In this document: positions 22,671 through 32,719 of the stretch, piece after piece
How positions within the stretch are numbered: the first letter of the stretch is position 1
How the letters are laid out: each line of letters begins with the position of its first letter
Notes under the pieces: generated by a model
What the model saw: only the letters and a program-made list of their open reading frames with translations
What the model was told of the DNA's origin: nothing
Databases searched by the model: none
Position numbers and translations under genes: made by a program
Assembly: GCA_030068145.1 (NCBI GenBank)
Contig: JAPJBO010000185.1
Span: 62,001 to 126,000, forward strand
Source: Diplonema papillatum
Lineage: Eukaryota; Euglenozoa; Diplonemea; Diplonemida; Diplonemidae
Direction of reading: 5' to 3'
DNA: 64,000 nucleotides

Positions 22671-25600
22671 GTGAACGAGTCAGTGACAAGCAACCCCAAC
22701 AACTGCTTATCAGCCGCATCAGTCAATCCCTCCCTTTCCATACCTCCCGAATCATCAGTCAGTTCCTCCCAAACACACCCGATATCAGCTTCAACCAACT
22801 CCTTCCGACCGCAAGAAGCGCACCCGCCGCTAGTCATTCCGCCCCTGAGAGCCCGCCGTTTCCTCCCTCTCGACAGGCACTTGATCCTCCTGTCGTGTAA
22901 TGCCTCCTGTAAGATGTGTTTAGAGAGATTTTTCTCACGCTTGCCGGCTGCCGATGTCCTGGCGGTGAACGAGATTGGCCGCGAGCCCACGATCTTCCGC
23001 GAATACGCAACCCGTGCCGGATGGACTGTCGTGGTGGTGGGCACTTGCCCCTACGCGGACGGGCACCCCCTGGCCCGGACGGCGATACTCATCAAGAAGC
23101 AATCCCTGATTACAGTATCTCAGTGCTACACCGGTTACGGTGCGTGCAGCGCAGACCTGCAGGTGGCGGGCGAGACACTAAGGGTAGTGAGTGTGTACGT
23201 CCCTTGCCACAAACGCGATTCCCTGACCGACCGACTCGGAGACTGGATAGCGCAGCGGGCGCGGGACTGCATGACCGACTTCGCGGTTGTCGGCGACTTT
23301 AACCCACGAACTACGCCCCAGGTGGAGCGCCGCATGCGGAGGGAGAATCTGCAGGAATTGGTGCGGTCGCGAACAACTTTTTCGAGGTCGAACGCCACGT
23401 CGTCGCTGGACAGAGCTTTCGTGCCGAGAAGGTCTCGATGGAGCTTGAGCAGCATTCGATTCACCGGAGGAAGCGACCATGCTGTTCTGTCCCTACGCTT
23501 CGACAAGAGCCTGAAGAGGCCTCCGGCCATGGTGTACCCCACAAAGCGCCAAACCCTCGACCAAGCGACCTTTTCCCAGATGCTCGACGCCCTCGATGAA
23601 ACGGGTGCTCGCCCACCCCCTCGACCCAGAAGCACGAAGGTGGCGAGGCTGCAGGATGCCCTATATCGTCGAATTATACTCCGTAGCAGCGCCGGCGCAC
23701 AACTGAAGTCGACCCTAAATGCAGAGATTCGGTCGATCCGAAAGAAATTGGACGCGGCCGGGCAACACCACAAGTCTCCAAACCTGTCATCACCTTATCA
23801 GCCACCGATGCTGGAGAATCCCGCCGTCTTTACGGCGTTCCTCCGGAACAAATACCAATCTGACGCCCTACACCCACCGATAATCCTGCCCCGCGACGCC
23901 GTACCGATTGCGTTGTCGGCCGAAGACGTCAGCGCGGCGATAGCTGTCATCCGGTCCACTGCTCGAACAGCTGACTTCTCACCGAAGTTTTTAAAAACAA
24001 TGTCAGAGAGAACTCTTGAGTCAACGACAGCTGAGCTCAACAGATGGACTCGTGAGGGCGTACCGGCGCGACAGCGAGTGTCTTGGATTTTCTTATTCTG
24101 GAAGGGGAAGGCGATGCGAACGTCGGATCCGAGGGGGTACCGGCCAATTGCAATAATGCCTCTCTTTGCAAAACTGCAGCACTCGGCATTGTATCTGAAA
24201 ATGAAACCGTTGGTACAGTCATTGGTCCTGATGCACGAGTTCCAGTTCGGATGCGGTAGGCAAAGCGGGGCGGCGCAGGTGGTCCTCCATGCACGGGAGT
24301 GGCTGGAATCAGAGATGGGTTCTGAGGAAGACGACGAGCGCTTGCTGCTCCTGGTAGACGTCCGGGCCGCCTTCGACTCGATTCCGCACGGAAGGCTGAT
24401 ACAGACAGTAGAGAGGCTGCTTGGCCCCGAATGGGCGAAGACAGTAGCAAGGGTAATCGAGGGCCAGGAGGTGACGATTGTTCACTACGACGGGTTTACC
24501 CCGCCGGTCGGCTTGGGGCGAGGCGTACTCCAAGGCTCACCCCTCAGCGTACTCCTCTTCGTACTGTACACCTGCGAGCCCCCCCCGAGGGAAGAGACCC
24601 GGGCGTACGTCGATGATCTGGTGGCCCGAACAACAAGGTCACGCCTCCCAGCTACTTTTGGGGCGCTCCAATCGTGGTCGGCGTCGAAAGGGTTGGAGCT
24701 GGCTGAAGACAAGATCCTTGTAGTGGCGAAGACTCCCTTCGTGTGGAGCACTGAACCTCACCGCGAGACCGTGAACCGCGCAAAACTGCTGGGTGCCTGC
24801 CTGCACGCGGACAGACGAACGAGTGGGTGCGAGAATGACGCGAAGAACTTGGAAAGGCTGGCACGCCTGGTAGACTTCACCAACTCCCACGTCTACCGCT
24901 CGACAAGACGTAAGTGTGCCTTCTTCCGCAGCCACGTACTGCCCACCCTGTCCATGCACTGCCTATCCTCCTGCTTCGACCCAAGAGCACCCAAGCTGGT
25001 AGCTTCTCACGCAAGTCTCTTCCCGAAGCATCGCCACAGTAGAGGGATTAAGGAATTTGCATGGTGCAAGGACGGCTTCGCGTGCCCGAACGTGGAACAT
25101 TACGCGGCACTTCAACGAACGCGGGCGTACCTGGCTCACCGACCCAACGAAGAAAGGGACGCCCTCCCTGTAGCAGGCTTCCGTCGAAGGCCCCCCCGAC
25201 AAACAGCCGTGGGAGAGGACATACTCTCGCAGATCGACGTGATGCTGGGCCGGGAATTCTTGTTGACGCATGATGTTGTGGTGGCGAGCGATGGGGGTTT
25301 TCTCGAGGACGAATCGCGCGGGTCCGCCGGAGTCAATTTCGGAACGATGTCCTTCGGCTGCCTGCTAAGCGGAACCGTGACCTCGAGCACGGAGACCGAA
25401 CTGGCGGCAATGATGCTGTTGGCAACCGTGCTGAGACGGTGGGATGTCGCCCCCGAGAGGGTTTCGTGGTACAGCGACAGCGAAGCGGCCATCCTGCGAA
25501 TCCGCCGAAAGGAGCCCGGTGACCCCGTGGCAGGCGTGGTCGGCGAGTATGTGCAGTGCCTCCGATGGGGTAAGGGACACGCCGACAACACCGACATCAA

Positions 25601-26171
25601 CGGCGCAGATGAGGCGGCGACGCGGGCCCTCCAGGAGAGACTTCCGGTTCTGGACGTTGAGCTCCTGTATCGGAAGAACGGGGTAGGAGCTGTTTGCTGT
25701 TACGCCGCAGAGGACTTCCCGCAGCTGGAGAGCCCCTTTCGGTACGTGAAGCGCGTGTGGCAGTACAGCCGGACAAAGACGGCGACGAGGAGCATACGGG
25801 AACTTGCGTCGGCGGAGACAACGAAGGGGAGTACGCTCCGCTCCCTCGAAGCACTGCCCGGCGCCGTGGACCTCTTGCAAGCGATTATCCGGCGAGCGGT
25901 GATGCCGCGAGCCACCCGGATCGCCTGCAAGCGGTGCGCGGCGCTGGCCAACGCGCAACACGTCCTGCTCGCAGATGATGCGACGCACAACGAAGTGTCC
26001 GACATCCGTCACGCATACCCCACCGACCCGCCACAACTGAAGGGACTGCTCGCGGACTTTGCAAAGAAACGAAGAGACACGATCCGGCACGTGGCGAAAC
26101 GCGTGAAGGTCCTGTGCGACGACCCGTTAGCGGCACGGTGGTCCTCGCTAGTTTTGAGATATCTCGAGTAA
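22671..26171 (+). CDS. LINE ORF2: endonuclease, reverse transcriptase, RNase H
   Basis: An 1166-codon frame that opens right after the ORF1 stop. The first codon here is GTG and the first ATG comes about 80 codons later, so translation by reinitiation is likely. Endonuclease blocks: NEIG near residue 98, VVGDFNPR near 207, GSDHAVL near 267. RT blocks: GYRPIAIMPLFAKL, LLLVDVRAAFDSIPHG near 559, GVLQGSPLS, and the catalytic AYVDDL near 645. RNase H: VASDGG near 870, ETELAAM, YSDSEAA near 935, GHADNTDINGADEA. All catalytic residues seen are canonical. The enzyme would nick the target and copy its own RNA there (target-primed reverse transcription). Confidence 0.93.
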   Translation: MNESVTSNPNNCLSAASVNPSLSIPPESSVSSSQTHPISASTNSFRPQEAHPPLVIPPLRARRFLPLDRHLILLSCNASCKMCLERFFSRLPAADVLAVNEIGREPTIFREYATRAGWTVVVVGTCPYADGHPLARTAILIKKQSLITVSQCYTGYGACSADLQVAGETLRVVSVYVPCHKRDSLTDRLGDWIAQRARDCMTDFAVVGDFNPRTTPQVERRMRRENLQELVRSRTTFSRSNATSSLDRAFVPRRSRWSLSSIRFTGGSDHAVLSLRFDKSLKRPPAMVYPTKRQTLDQATFSQMLDALDETGARPPPRPRSTKVARLQDALYRRIILRSSAGAQLKSTLNAEIRSIRKKLDAAGQHHKSPNLSSPYQPPMLENPAVFTAFLRNKYQSDALHPPIILPRDAVPIALSAEDVSAAIAVIRSTARTADFSPKFLKTMSERTLESTTAELNRWTREGVPARQRVSWIFLFWKGKAMRTSDPRGYRPIAIMPLFAKLQHSALYLKMKPLVQSLVLMHEFQFGCGRQSGAAQVVLHAREWLESEMGSEEDDERLLLLVDVRAAFDSIPHGRLIQTVERLLGPEWAKTVARVIEGQEVTIVHYDGFTPPVGLGRGVLQGSPLSVLLFVLYTCEPPPREETRAYVDDLVARTTRSRLPATFGALQSWSASKGLELAEDKILVVAKTPFVWSTEPHRETVNRAKLLGACLHADRRTSGCENDAKNLERLARLVDFTNSHVYRSTRRKCAFFRSHVLPTLSMHCLSSCFDPRAPKLVASHASLFPKHRHSRGIKEFAWCKDGFACPNVEHYAALQRTRAYLAHRPNEERDALPVAGFRRRPPRQTAVGEDILSQIDVMLGREFLLTHDVVVASDGGFLEDESRGSAGVNFGTMSFGCLLSGTVTSSTETELAAMMLLATVLRRWDVAPERVSWYSDSEAAILRIRRKEPGDPVAGVVGEYVQCLRWGKGHADNTDINGADEAATRALQERLPVLDVELLYRKNGVGAVCCYAAEDFPQLESPFRYVKRVWQYSRTKTATRSIRELASAETTKGSTLRSLEALPGAVDLLQAIIRRAVMPRATRIACKRCAALANAQHVLLADDATHNEVSDIRHAYPTDPPQLKGLLADFAKKRRDTIRHVAKRVKVLCDDPLAARWSSLVLRYLE

Positions 26172-26308
26172 ATCAGCACTGCGTCTTGTGTGGGGGGCGA
26201 CGGAAGAGGAAGAAGTGGAAAGAGAAGGGATCGGAGCGGTAGGGAAAAGGGAGAGTGAATGACTAACGATATCAACGGAAGGAGAAAAAAAAAAAAAAAA
26301 AAAAAAAA

Positions 26309-26425
26309 CGCTAACCCAAACAACTTCCGCCGGTAGAGAAACCTCGCCTAAAGAAATCAACTGCCTTCGGGTAGGCTAGTCTGACACTAGTTGTCGTCGG
26401 GAAAAAAAAAAAAAAAAAAAATAAA
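26309..26425 (+). repeat. LINE 3' flank shared with 20464-20530, plus a tailed short repeat
   Basis: Directly after the LINE poly(A) comes gctaacccaaacaacttccg and further bases to ctgccttcg, nearly the same as the sequence after the A-run at 20463. This is followed by ggctagtctgacactagttg, tcgtcggg and another A-run (26401-26420), matching 21304-21352. Confidence 0.75.
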
Positions 26426-26560
26426 AAGCGCTTTGAAGCAGGCAAAAAAGGAAACTGTGCTTTCTCCTACCTCGCTGACGACCCCCCCCGCCGCCTCCTC
26501 TCCGCTGGCATCCCGCCTTGGCCCGACGGCCGAAAGAGTTCTCGTCGCTCCGGAGAAGGC

Positions 26561-26911
26561 ATGAATCGGTATAAAGTGCACAATGTGATCGGCGACGGCG
26601 CCTACGGCTTGGTGATGAAGGCGTCGGTGAACGACACGGGCGACGTTGTCGCCGTCAAGAAGATGAAGCGCAAGTTCTACAACTGGCAAGAGTGCATGGA
26701 GCTGCGGGAGATCAAGAGCTTGAAGAAGCTGAGCCACCCGAACATCGTCAAGCTCAAGGAGGTCGTGCGAGAGAACGACGAGTTGTTCTTGGTCTTCGAC
26801 TTCTGCGAGAACAACTTGTTCCAGCTGATGAACAATCTCAAGTCGTTCCCGGAACACGCCATCCGCCACGTCATGAGCCAGCTTTTCCAGGCGCTCGCCT
26901 ACATGCACAAG
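26561..26911 (+). CDS. MAK/ICK (RCK) family protein kinase, exon 1
   Basis: 117 codons from an ATG to a phase-0 donor (aag|gtatct). It encodes the kinase N-lobe: glycine loop IGDGAYGLV, the beta-3 lysine in VAVKKMKRKF, the helix-C Glu in CMELREIKSLKKL, then HPNIVKLKEVVRENDELFLV and FDFCENNLFQLM. The helix-C and hinge sequences are typical of the RCK group (MAK, CILK1/ICK, MOK), CDK/MAPK relatives that act at cilia and flagella to control length and intraflagellar transport. The ATG lies one residue before the usual family start (RYKV), so I take it as the true start. The poly(A) of a retroposon ends only 140 bp upstream, leaving little promoter space. Confidence 0.93.
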
Positions 26912-26929
26912 GTATCTTGTTTTTTTTAC

Positions 26930-27222
26930 ATAAGCGCCAGCTTGAAAGGAAATGCTCGACGATGCTGCCCGACGAAGAACAGAAGGGATCCCAAGTGCTG
27001 TACCTGCCGAACCACGTGTTGAAGGGACGTGAGGTCATGCGGGTTTACCCCTACACGACAAATCACACAAACACAACAGGTCAAAGTCCTGAGTGAGAAA
27101 GCAACACACGGTGGTGTAAGCGAAGAACAAATCAGATTGTGTTTGTACTGTATTTGCCCCTTACCTCTATATTTCCTCCCTTCCATTCGGAGTCGAAGCA
27201 GCTACGTCGAGTATTTTCGTAA
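26930..27222 (+). repeat. Dispersed repeat, inverse of 11640-11900
   Basis: Begins about 18 bp after the donor of kinase exon 1 (aagcgccagcttgaaaggaa). A diverged copy lies at 55295-55420, also just after a donor site, in the WD40 gene. It holds no recognisable protein. Confidence 0.8.
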
Positions 27223-27232
27223 GTTTAGTTAA

Positions 27233-27393
27233 GGGGGGGGGGGGGTCGAATAACACCAGTTATTTGACACGCGTCTGGTTGTCTAAACACACTACCACTA
27301 TTTGATCCTGCTGCTGTTCGGCTACCCGGAACTTTTTTTAGTATTCGACAAATCGAATAATAACACAGGTGTTATTATTCGACCCCCCCTTTA
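27233..27393 (+). mobile_element. Short hairpin element (MITE family A), copy 3
   Basis: G-run plus tcgaataaca at the left and tgttattattcgacccccc at the right; the interior matches 11203-11365. It lies inside kinase intron 1. Confidence 0.82.
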
Positions 27394-27479
27394 GGAGGTA
27401 CCAGGGAAAGCCTGCTGCACGGGAGCCAAGCTTCACGTGTTCGGGGAGAAAACCGTCATAAAAGGTCTGTTATGCGGAA

Positions 27480-27690
27480 GAAAAAGGCCGCTCCTCGTAA
27501 CGTGACGGTCAACCACAGCTTGCAAAGCTTGAGTCGGAGGCAGCACAGTGCCACAACCCCGTCCGCTCTGCCCTGTGGCTGACCGTCTCGACGAGCTTGT
27601 GTTCAGCGCGAGCGCCAAGCCCCAAGGTGCGCCAAGCCTTGATGCTTTAGTTTGGGAAATCGGTAGCCACTTGACCCGTAGGCCCGTGGC
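27480..27690 (+). repeat. Dispersed repeat shared with 14118-14330
   Basis: Direct copy of the 14118 repeat at roughly 90 percent identity by eye, including cgtctcgacgagcttgtgtt and ccttgatgctttagttt. Confidence 0.8.
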
Positions 27691-28333
27691 TCTGCAGTAC
27701 CGCCGAACACGTGAAACTTGGCTTCGGGGGGGGTCGGTCCTCCTTTTGGCTTTGTAGGTTCTCCCGACTCTCCAATTCGTGGTCAGCACAAACTCAAGAG
27801 GTCTAGTCAACTATTCCCTGCAGTATTGGCATACTTTCAAAAATAAATGCTTTCCTCGCGAACGTGAACTCGGTGTCGGTCACAAGAGCCATGGATTTGG
27901 CAAAGCACATAGGAAAAAAGAGCGCGCGCTAAAGTAAGTCGAACAGTCGGCAATAGGAAGCAAAGATATACACACAAACATACAATACCTTAAAGGAACC
28001 GTTATGACTACGGTCACCCGGAGACTATAAAACCCCGGATCCCTAAGCGAACTTGCACTCTCATAAATGGCACTACACCATCACCCAGGCCCCCGGCAGA
28101 GGTGGCCAATGTGCAATCTGAGGCACTCAGGGCCCAGCATTGTCGTGAAGATACGTCGCGTCGTGCTGTGTTGAGCCCATTCCTGAGTGAGGACGCAAAA
28201 ATCCGTGATCGGTCCAATTTTCGAAAATGGTGCCGGGGACCAAGCTAATGCCCTGACCGCAACACAAGAGGAAAACCATGAATATCGATTTTCTTGCAAT
28301 TGTATGCCGCTAACTAACCAACTCATCACGCAG

Positions 28334-28479
28334 CACGGCTTCTTCCACCGGGACCTGAAGCCTGAAAACCTGCTGGTCAATGGCGGCCTAGACGGAGCGG
28401 AAGTCAAGCTCGCGGACTTCGGCCTTGCACGCGAAGTCAGAAGCAGGCCACCGTTCACCGACTACGTTTCGACCCGCTG
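28334..28479 (+). CDS. MAK/ICK kinase, exon 2
   Basis: Acceptor cgcag at 28329-28333; the donor follows TCGACCCGCTG (phase 2). It encodes the catalytic loop [11 protein letters not shown], the metal-binding DFGLAREV and the activation loop with the TxY motif [12 protein letters not shown] is the phosphorylated motif of MAK/ICK kinases (TEY in ERKs). The Trp codon of TRWYRAPE is split between this exon and the next, and the join is exact. Confidence 0.95.
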
Positions 28480-28584
28480 GTATGCACGAGTGTTGGAGGC
28501 TTTTAGCCTACGCCCCGGACTCCCACTCTGGATTGCGGGAGTGATTTTGCGGTCGTTTGTGCGGTCGGCCTCACCCCCTCAATG

Positions 28585-28700
28585 CGGGAGTGGGACCCCC
28601 TCAATGCGGGAGTGGCACTCCCTTAATGCGGGAGTGGCACTCCCTTAATGCGGGAGTGGCACTCCCTCAATGCGGGAGCGGCCACTCCCGCACTTTGTGT
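28585..28700. repeat. 24-bp minisatellite in kinase intron 2
   Basis: About five copies of caatgcgggagtggcactcc with small changes; each contains the inverted pair gggagtg/cactccc and can fold. Confidence 0.85.
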
Positions 28701-28995
28701 GTCTAACAAATGCAGTTTGTCAAGAACAAAAACAGATCGAGTGGCAGCGTACTATCCTCACTCCCGTTAGATGAACAAAACAGGTTTGAAGGAAGTGCGC
28801 ACAAACAAAGGAAGCGCCAGATCCGTTTTTCACTCCCGCATTGACTTAGTATGGCTGCTGAAGTCGGGGATTCAAGAGACCTATTGCGGTTAACGGTACG
28901 GCGGTGGAAAGAACGTTGGTTGTCATGCTGGCAAAAGCTTGGGGTCATGGTGAATACGACATCGGTTGGTGGCCAACACCGCACAGTTTAACACC

Positions 28996-29037
28996 CCCCA
29001 CCCGGTGCCCCCCACGTGCATGTATGCACGTGGGGGT
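28996..29037. repeat. CACGTG palindrome
   Basis: Two perfect 13-bp arms (cccccacgtgcat) around gt. A damaged copy, one base shorter in the right arm, lies at 29369-29398. The pair flanks the dispersed repeat at 29200-29365 as direct repeats of the longer phrase acccggtgccccccacgtgc. Confidence 0.85.
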
Positions 29038-29199
29038 GGGCAGTGCTGCCTAGCGAGTCGCAGTCACAATCAGGGCGAGTGCCCTGAGTTTTTTAACTGA
29101 TTGCTCAGATACGGTCGTAGGGGCCTTCTCCCCGTGACGGATTCGCCTGTGCTCTAGTAGCGCGGGTGGTCCTGGCTGTGACGAGCTACGAACAGCCGC

Positions 29200-29365
29200 C
29201 TGACAAACCAGACTCGCACCGCAGTCCTGTCTGCAGACACTCAGGTTCCGCGCTGATGATGGTCCGCCTTATGTGTCCGTGGCTTAAAGGACCGAAACAC
29301 GGCGCAGACGGGACCAGTGCGGTGTTGAGCACATACCTATTCCAAGCACGTTCTTGCAAAACCAC
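29200..29365 (+). repeat. 165-bp dispersed repeat, copy 1
   Basis: accagactcgcaccgcagtc through ccattccaagcacgttcttg-type sequence, ending gcaaa. Copies also at 29695-29855, 55520-55670 and 63300-63462. No RNA or protein assignment; a 34-codon open phrase (MVRLMCPWLKGPKH) is shared but probably coincidental. Confidence 0.85.
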
Positions 29366-29694
29366 CCGGTGCCCCCCACGTGCATGTATGCACGGGGGGG
29401 CCCAGGGCCACATTCATTGCGAATGTGTTCGTGGTGTCGGTCGCAGGAGTCTCTTTTTTTGGCTAGCCAAAGTGAGAAAAAGAGTGAAAGAGTACGTACA
29501 GTAGTGAGAAGAGAAGAGAACGAGCGTAAAAGAAGTTGGCGGTAGCACAAACTTCGGGCCAGCGGAGACCACCGCAAAAAGATTTCTAATGGTTCCTTAT
29601 CCCTCAAAACCAGCACCAAAAACAACGACGGATTCGCCTGTGCCCTGGTAGCACGGGTGGTCCTGGCTGTGACGTGCTACGAACAGCCGCCGAC

Positions 29695-29855
29695 TGACAA
29701 ACCAGACTCGCACCGCAGTCCTGTCTGCAGACACTCAGGTTCCGCGCTGATATGGTCCGCCTTATGTGTCCGTGGCTTAAAGGACCGAAACACGCCGCAG
29801 ACGGGACCAGTGCGGCGTTGAGCACATACCCATTCCAAGCACGTTCTTGCAATCC
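29695..29855 (+). repeat. 165-bp dispersed repeat, copy 2
   Basis: The same unit as 29200-29365. An extended shared upstream flank (gacggattcgcctgtg ... gaacagccgcc) is present at both sites, so the larger block of about 240 bp was duplicated locally. Confidence 0.85.
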
Positions 29856-29899
29856 ACCCGGTGCTGGTGCACACCGTGCGGGAAACCGATCAGGGGGAT

Positions 29900-30260
29900 T
29901 CCTCACGTTGCAGATTTTGACCGTGGTCCCAAAATGCTCGGGAAATCCAAAATAACTGGTCGGATGCTCGTTTAGGCTGAAATAGTGGCTGCAGAATGCA
30001 AAAAACAAGGCAGGATCACCCTCGACAAGGCAATTCCTTAAGGAAAAAAACATCAGAAACCCAAACTGGGCGTCGCCAGAAATCCAAAACTCGAAACCTA
30101 CCACTGATCTGCCCATAAAATGCTCCGAACATACGGGAAAAGTGGTCGGACGCTCGTTTGGGCTGGAATGGCTGCAGAATGCGAAAACAAGGCGAAGTCA
30201 CCCCCACAAGGCAATTCCTGAAGGAAAACCCATCAAAACCCCAAACCGCAGCAAAAAAAC
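29900..30260. repeat. Locally repeated intron phrase
   Basis: ccaaaatgctcgggaaatcc, cggatgc.cgtttgggctg, tggctgcagaatgcaaaa and caaggcaattcct occur at 29928-30045 and 30115-30230. A third copy at 37790-37910 interrupts the pseudo-exon there. Confidence 0.8.
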
Positions 30261-30301
30261 AGCCCGGCTAGGACACAACCTGGCACTACCCCCCGACACA
30301 G

Positions 30302-30395
30302 GTACCGCGCGCCCGAAATTCTGCTTCGATCAACCAACTACAACAGCCCCATTGACCTGTGGGCCGCCGGCGTTATCATGGCTGAGATGTACCTG
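30302..30395 (+). CDS. MAK/ICK kinase, exon 3
   Basis: A 94-bp exon between acceptor gacacag and donor ctg|gtacgc. It completes the Trp codon and encodes [20 protein letters not shown] and [11 protein letters not shown]. This is the APE motif and the helix-F region, whose Asp-x-Trp stabilises the kinase core. LLRSTNY is distinctive of RCK kinases. It is too short to stand out as an open frame and was placed by splice phase and homology. Confidence 0.94.
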
Positions 30396-30599
30396 GTACG
30401 CGGTTTACCCTTTCGCAGTTCTATTTGCCCGGATCATCGCATCGCCCAGCGGCGGCTGCCATCGAAAAACACAAAAGGATTGACCGTGACAGCGGCTTGT
30501 GGGTTCTTCCATTCCTTCTTGCACTTTGCATTGCGAGTTTCAAGCTGATAGAGGAATGCAAGTGCCTAATTTGCGCGTCAATCAAAACCTGAAGATGCG

Positions 30600-31480
30600 T
30601 GTACCGTGCTATCGAAACCTGAGGTGTCCAAACGAGGTGACGGTGCTATTGACGTGAGGTGTACCGTGCTATGAACACTTGAATATACGTGTACCGTACT
30701 ATCAATACCTGACGTGTACCGTGCTATCAATACCTGACGTCTAGCGTGCTATCAATACCTGACGTGTACCGTGCTATCAATACCTGACGTGTACCGTGTT
30801 GTCAAATCCTGAATATGCGTGTACCTTGCTAACACAACGTGAAGTGTACCTTGTTATCACAACGTGAAGTGTACGTTGCTATCACAACCTGAAGTGTAAC
30901 TTGCTATCACTACCTGAAGTGTAACTTGCTATCACAACCTGAAGTGTAACTTGCTATCACAACCTGAAGTTTAACTTGCTATCACAACCTGAAGTGTAAC
31001 TTGCTATCACTACCTGAAGTGTAACTTGCTATCACTACCTGAAGTGTAACTTGCTATCACAACCTGAAGTGTAACTTGCTATCACAACCTGACACAACCT
31101 GAAGTGTAACTTGCTATCACAACCTGAAGTGTAACTTGCTATCACAACCTGAAGTGTAACTTGCTATCACAACCTGAAGTGTAACTTGCTATCACAACCT
31201 GAAGTGTAACTTGCTATCACAACCTGACACAACCTGAAGTGTAACTTGCTATCACAACCTGAAGTGTACGTTGTTATCACAACCTGAAGTGTAACTTGCT
31301 ATCACAACCTGAAGTGTACGTTGTTATCACAACCTGAAGTGTAACTTGCTATCACAACCTGAAGTGTAACTTGCTATCACAACCTGAAGTGTAACTTGCT
31401 ATCACAACCTGACACAACCTGAAGTGTAACTTGCTATCACAACCTGAAGTGTACGTTGTTATCACAACCTGAAGTGTGCC
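30600..31480. repeat. 25-bp tandem array in kinase intron 3
   Basis: About 34 copies of aacctgaagtgtaacttgct plus atcac, more diverged at the left end (gtaccgtgctatcaatacct type). A few units are truncated to acctgacaca. The array stops about 15 bp before the exon at 31505. Confidence 0.93.
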
Positions 31481-31504
31481 GTGCCATCGACACCCTGTGT
31501 GCAG

Positions 31505-31885
31505 GTGCGCCCCCTGTTCCCCGGCACGAGCGAAACGGACGAGATCTTCAAGATCTGCAGCGTCCTCGGCACGCCGACGATGCAGCAGTGGCAGGAGGGC
31601 CACCGCCTGGCCGCCGCGATGAACTTCCGGTTCCCGCAGATGGTGTCGACGCCGCTTTCTTCCCTGATCCCGGCCGCCTCGGCGGAGGCGCTGAGCATCA
31701 TGAACCAGCTGCTGCCGTACGAGCCGAAGAAGCGGCTGACCAGCCACGAGGCCCTTCAGCACCCGTTCTTCCTCGCCGGCCCGACTCTACCGCCTCCCGC
31801 CCAGTTCACAGCCAAGTCTCCGTCTCAGCGCAACATCGTCCCGAGGCAAGACCAGGACAACGACGACAGCAACTTCACCAACGGG
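31505..31885 (+). CDS. MAK/ICK kinase, exon 4
   Basis: 127 codons in phase 0, acceptor tgtgcag and donor aacggg|gtatcc. It encodes the end of the kinase domain: VRPLFPGTSETDEIFKICSV, LGTP, AMNFRFPQ, then LLPYEPKKRLTSHEALQHPF with the conserved Arg of the C-lobe. The following 40 residues are Pro, Ser and Gln-rich and begin the long tail usual in this group. The chain is open at the donor, so at least one more exon must exist. I could not identify it in the next 17 kb. The reconstructed kinase domain over four exons is complete. Confidence 0.94.
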
Positions 31886-32184
31886 GTATCCCCTTGCTTT
31901 AGCCATGCTTTTCAACTTTCTTGAGCGGGACAAACACGCATGGTCCTCCGAGGTTTTATTGTCGCAAACGAATCCCCGTGTGCAGCGGGCGGTGCCCGCG
32001 GCACACGGCACCAAGCATCCATGCGGAGCATCCAGCTCGTGTAACAGCCAGCGCACACGTATCAGGCTGCCACGCAAACCCACATCATCGCACACACACG
32101 TATCAGGCTACCACACAACGCACACGCACCCTTTCCGGTAGCTCCCGGTCCGCTAACTTCCGCGGTCTTTGGAAACATTCTCGC

Positions 32185-32330
32185 TCACACGGTAAGGTCC
32201 AGCCTCAGAAGCTGGAGTTAAAGAGGGTGTGCCCGAGAACACCCGAAAAGCGGGTGCGACACCCGCTTTTTCAACTCCAGCTTTAACTAACCTCAGCTTC
32301 TGAGGCTGGACGTCACCGTGCAGTAACCCC
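32185..32330. mobile_element. Foldback hairpin (family B), copy 1
   Basis: Ends gtccagcctcagaagctg and cagcttctgaggctggac pair perfectly over 18 bp, extended outward by cacggt/accgtg. An inner hairpin aaagcgggtg/cacccgcttt lies within. Confidence 0.85.
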
Positions 32331-32719
32331 TTGCAGAAGGAGGGGAGGAAGGGTTTCCAGCGCGCAGCAAGCCTTCGTGGGGTAATCTATGGGTCAAACA
32401 CCCTGGTGCTCCTTGCAAAGGTTTTGTAAAACATCTCTTCACAGCAGCAAACGTTGATCCTTTGGGGGCCATGTGTCCAAGTCCAGCTCGGGTTCTGGCA
32501 TTTTCGATGTAAATACGTGTCTCCCGTCGGTAAAGGGTAAAACATTGTAAGACATCCTCAAGGGGAGCGGCGCGAGAGGCATCATCCACGCTTCAAAGGC
32601 CCACACACGTGAGCTATACTGCGAACAGTGTATTCCAGCATGTGGTGAAGGAGTTCGACAGTTAAAGTGCCGGGAGTCGCAAATCCAGTGTTGGTGACCC
32701 CCTCCGAACAGCCTCCCTG

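Larger units (their letters stand above)
21353..26308 (+). mobile_element. Non-LTR retrotransposon (LINE), apparently complete
   Basis: Two open frames (21451-22665 and 22671-26171) are followed by a 130-bp 3' untranslated region and a poly(A) tract at 26284-26308. ORF2 carries an apurinic-like endonuclease, reverse transcriptase and RNase H with all key residues, the domain set of the I/R1/Tad-like groups. Neither ORF has an internal stop, so it may be recently active. The exact 5' end is uncertain: bases 21391-21430 are a reversed piece of dispersed repeat R3, which might belong to the flank. Confidence 0.88.
26912..28333. other. Kinase intron 1, mosaic of repeats
   Basis: Phase-0 intron of 1422 bp with GT-AG borders. 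It holds the 26930 repeat, a family-A hairpin element and the 27480 repeat. At 27870-28060 is a diverged introner-like unit (gtgtcggtcaca ... ggtcacccggagac ... taagcgaacttgcactct). Confidence 0.85.

Noticed and set aside
31352-31902. Other-frame ORFs over kinase exon 4
   Set aside because: They overlap a clearly homologous kinase exon and read into the 25-bp array.
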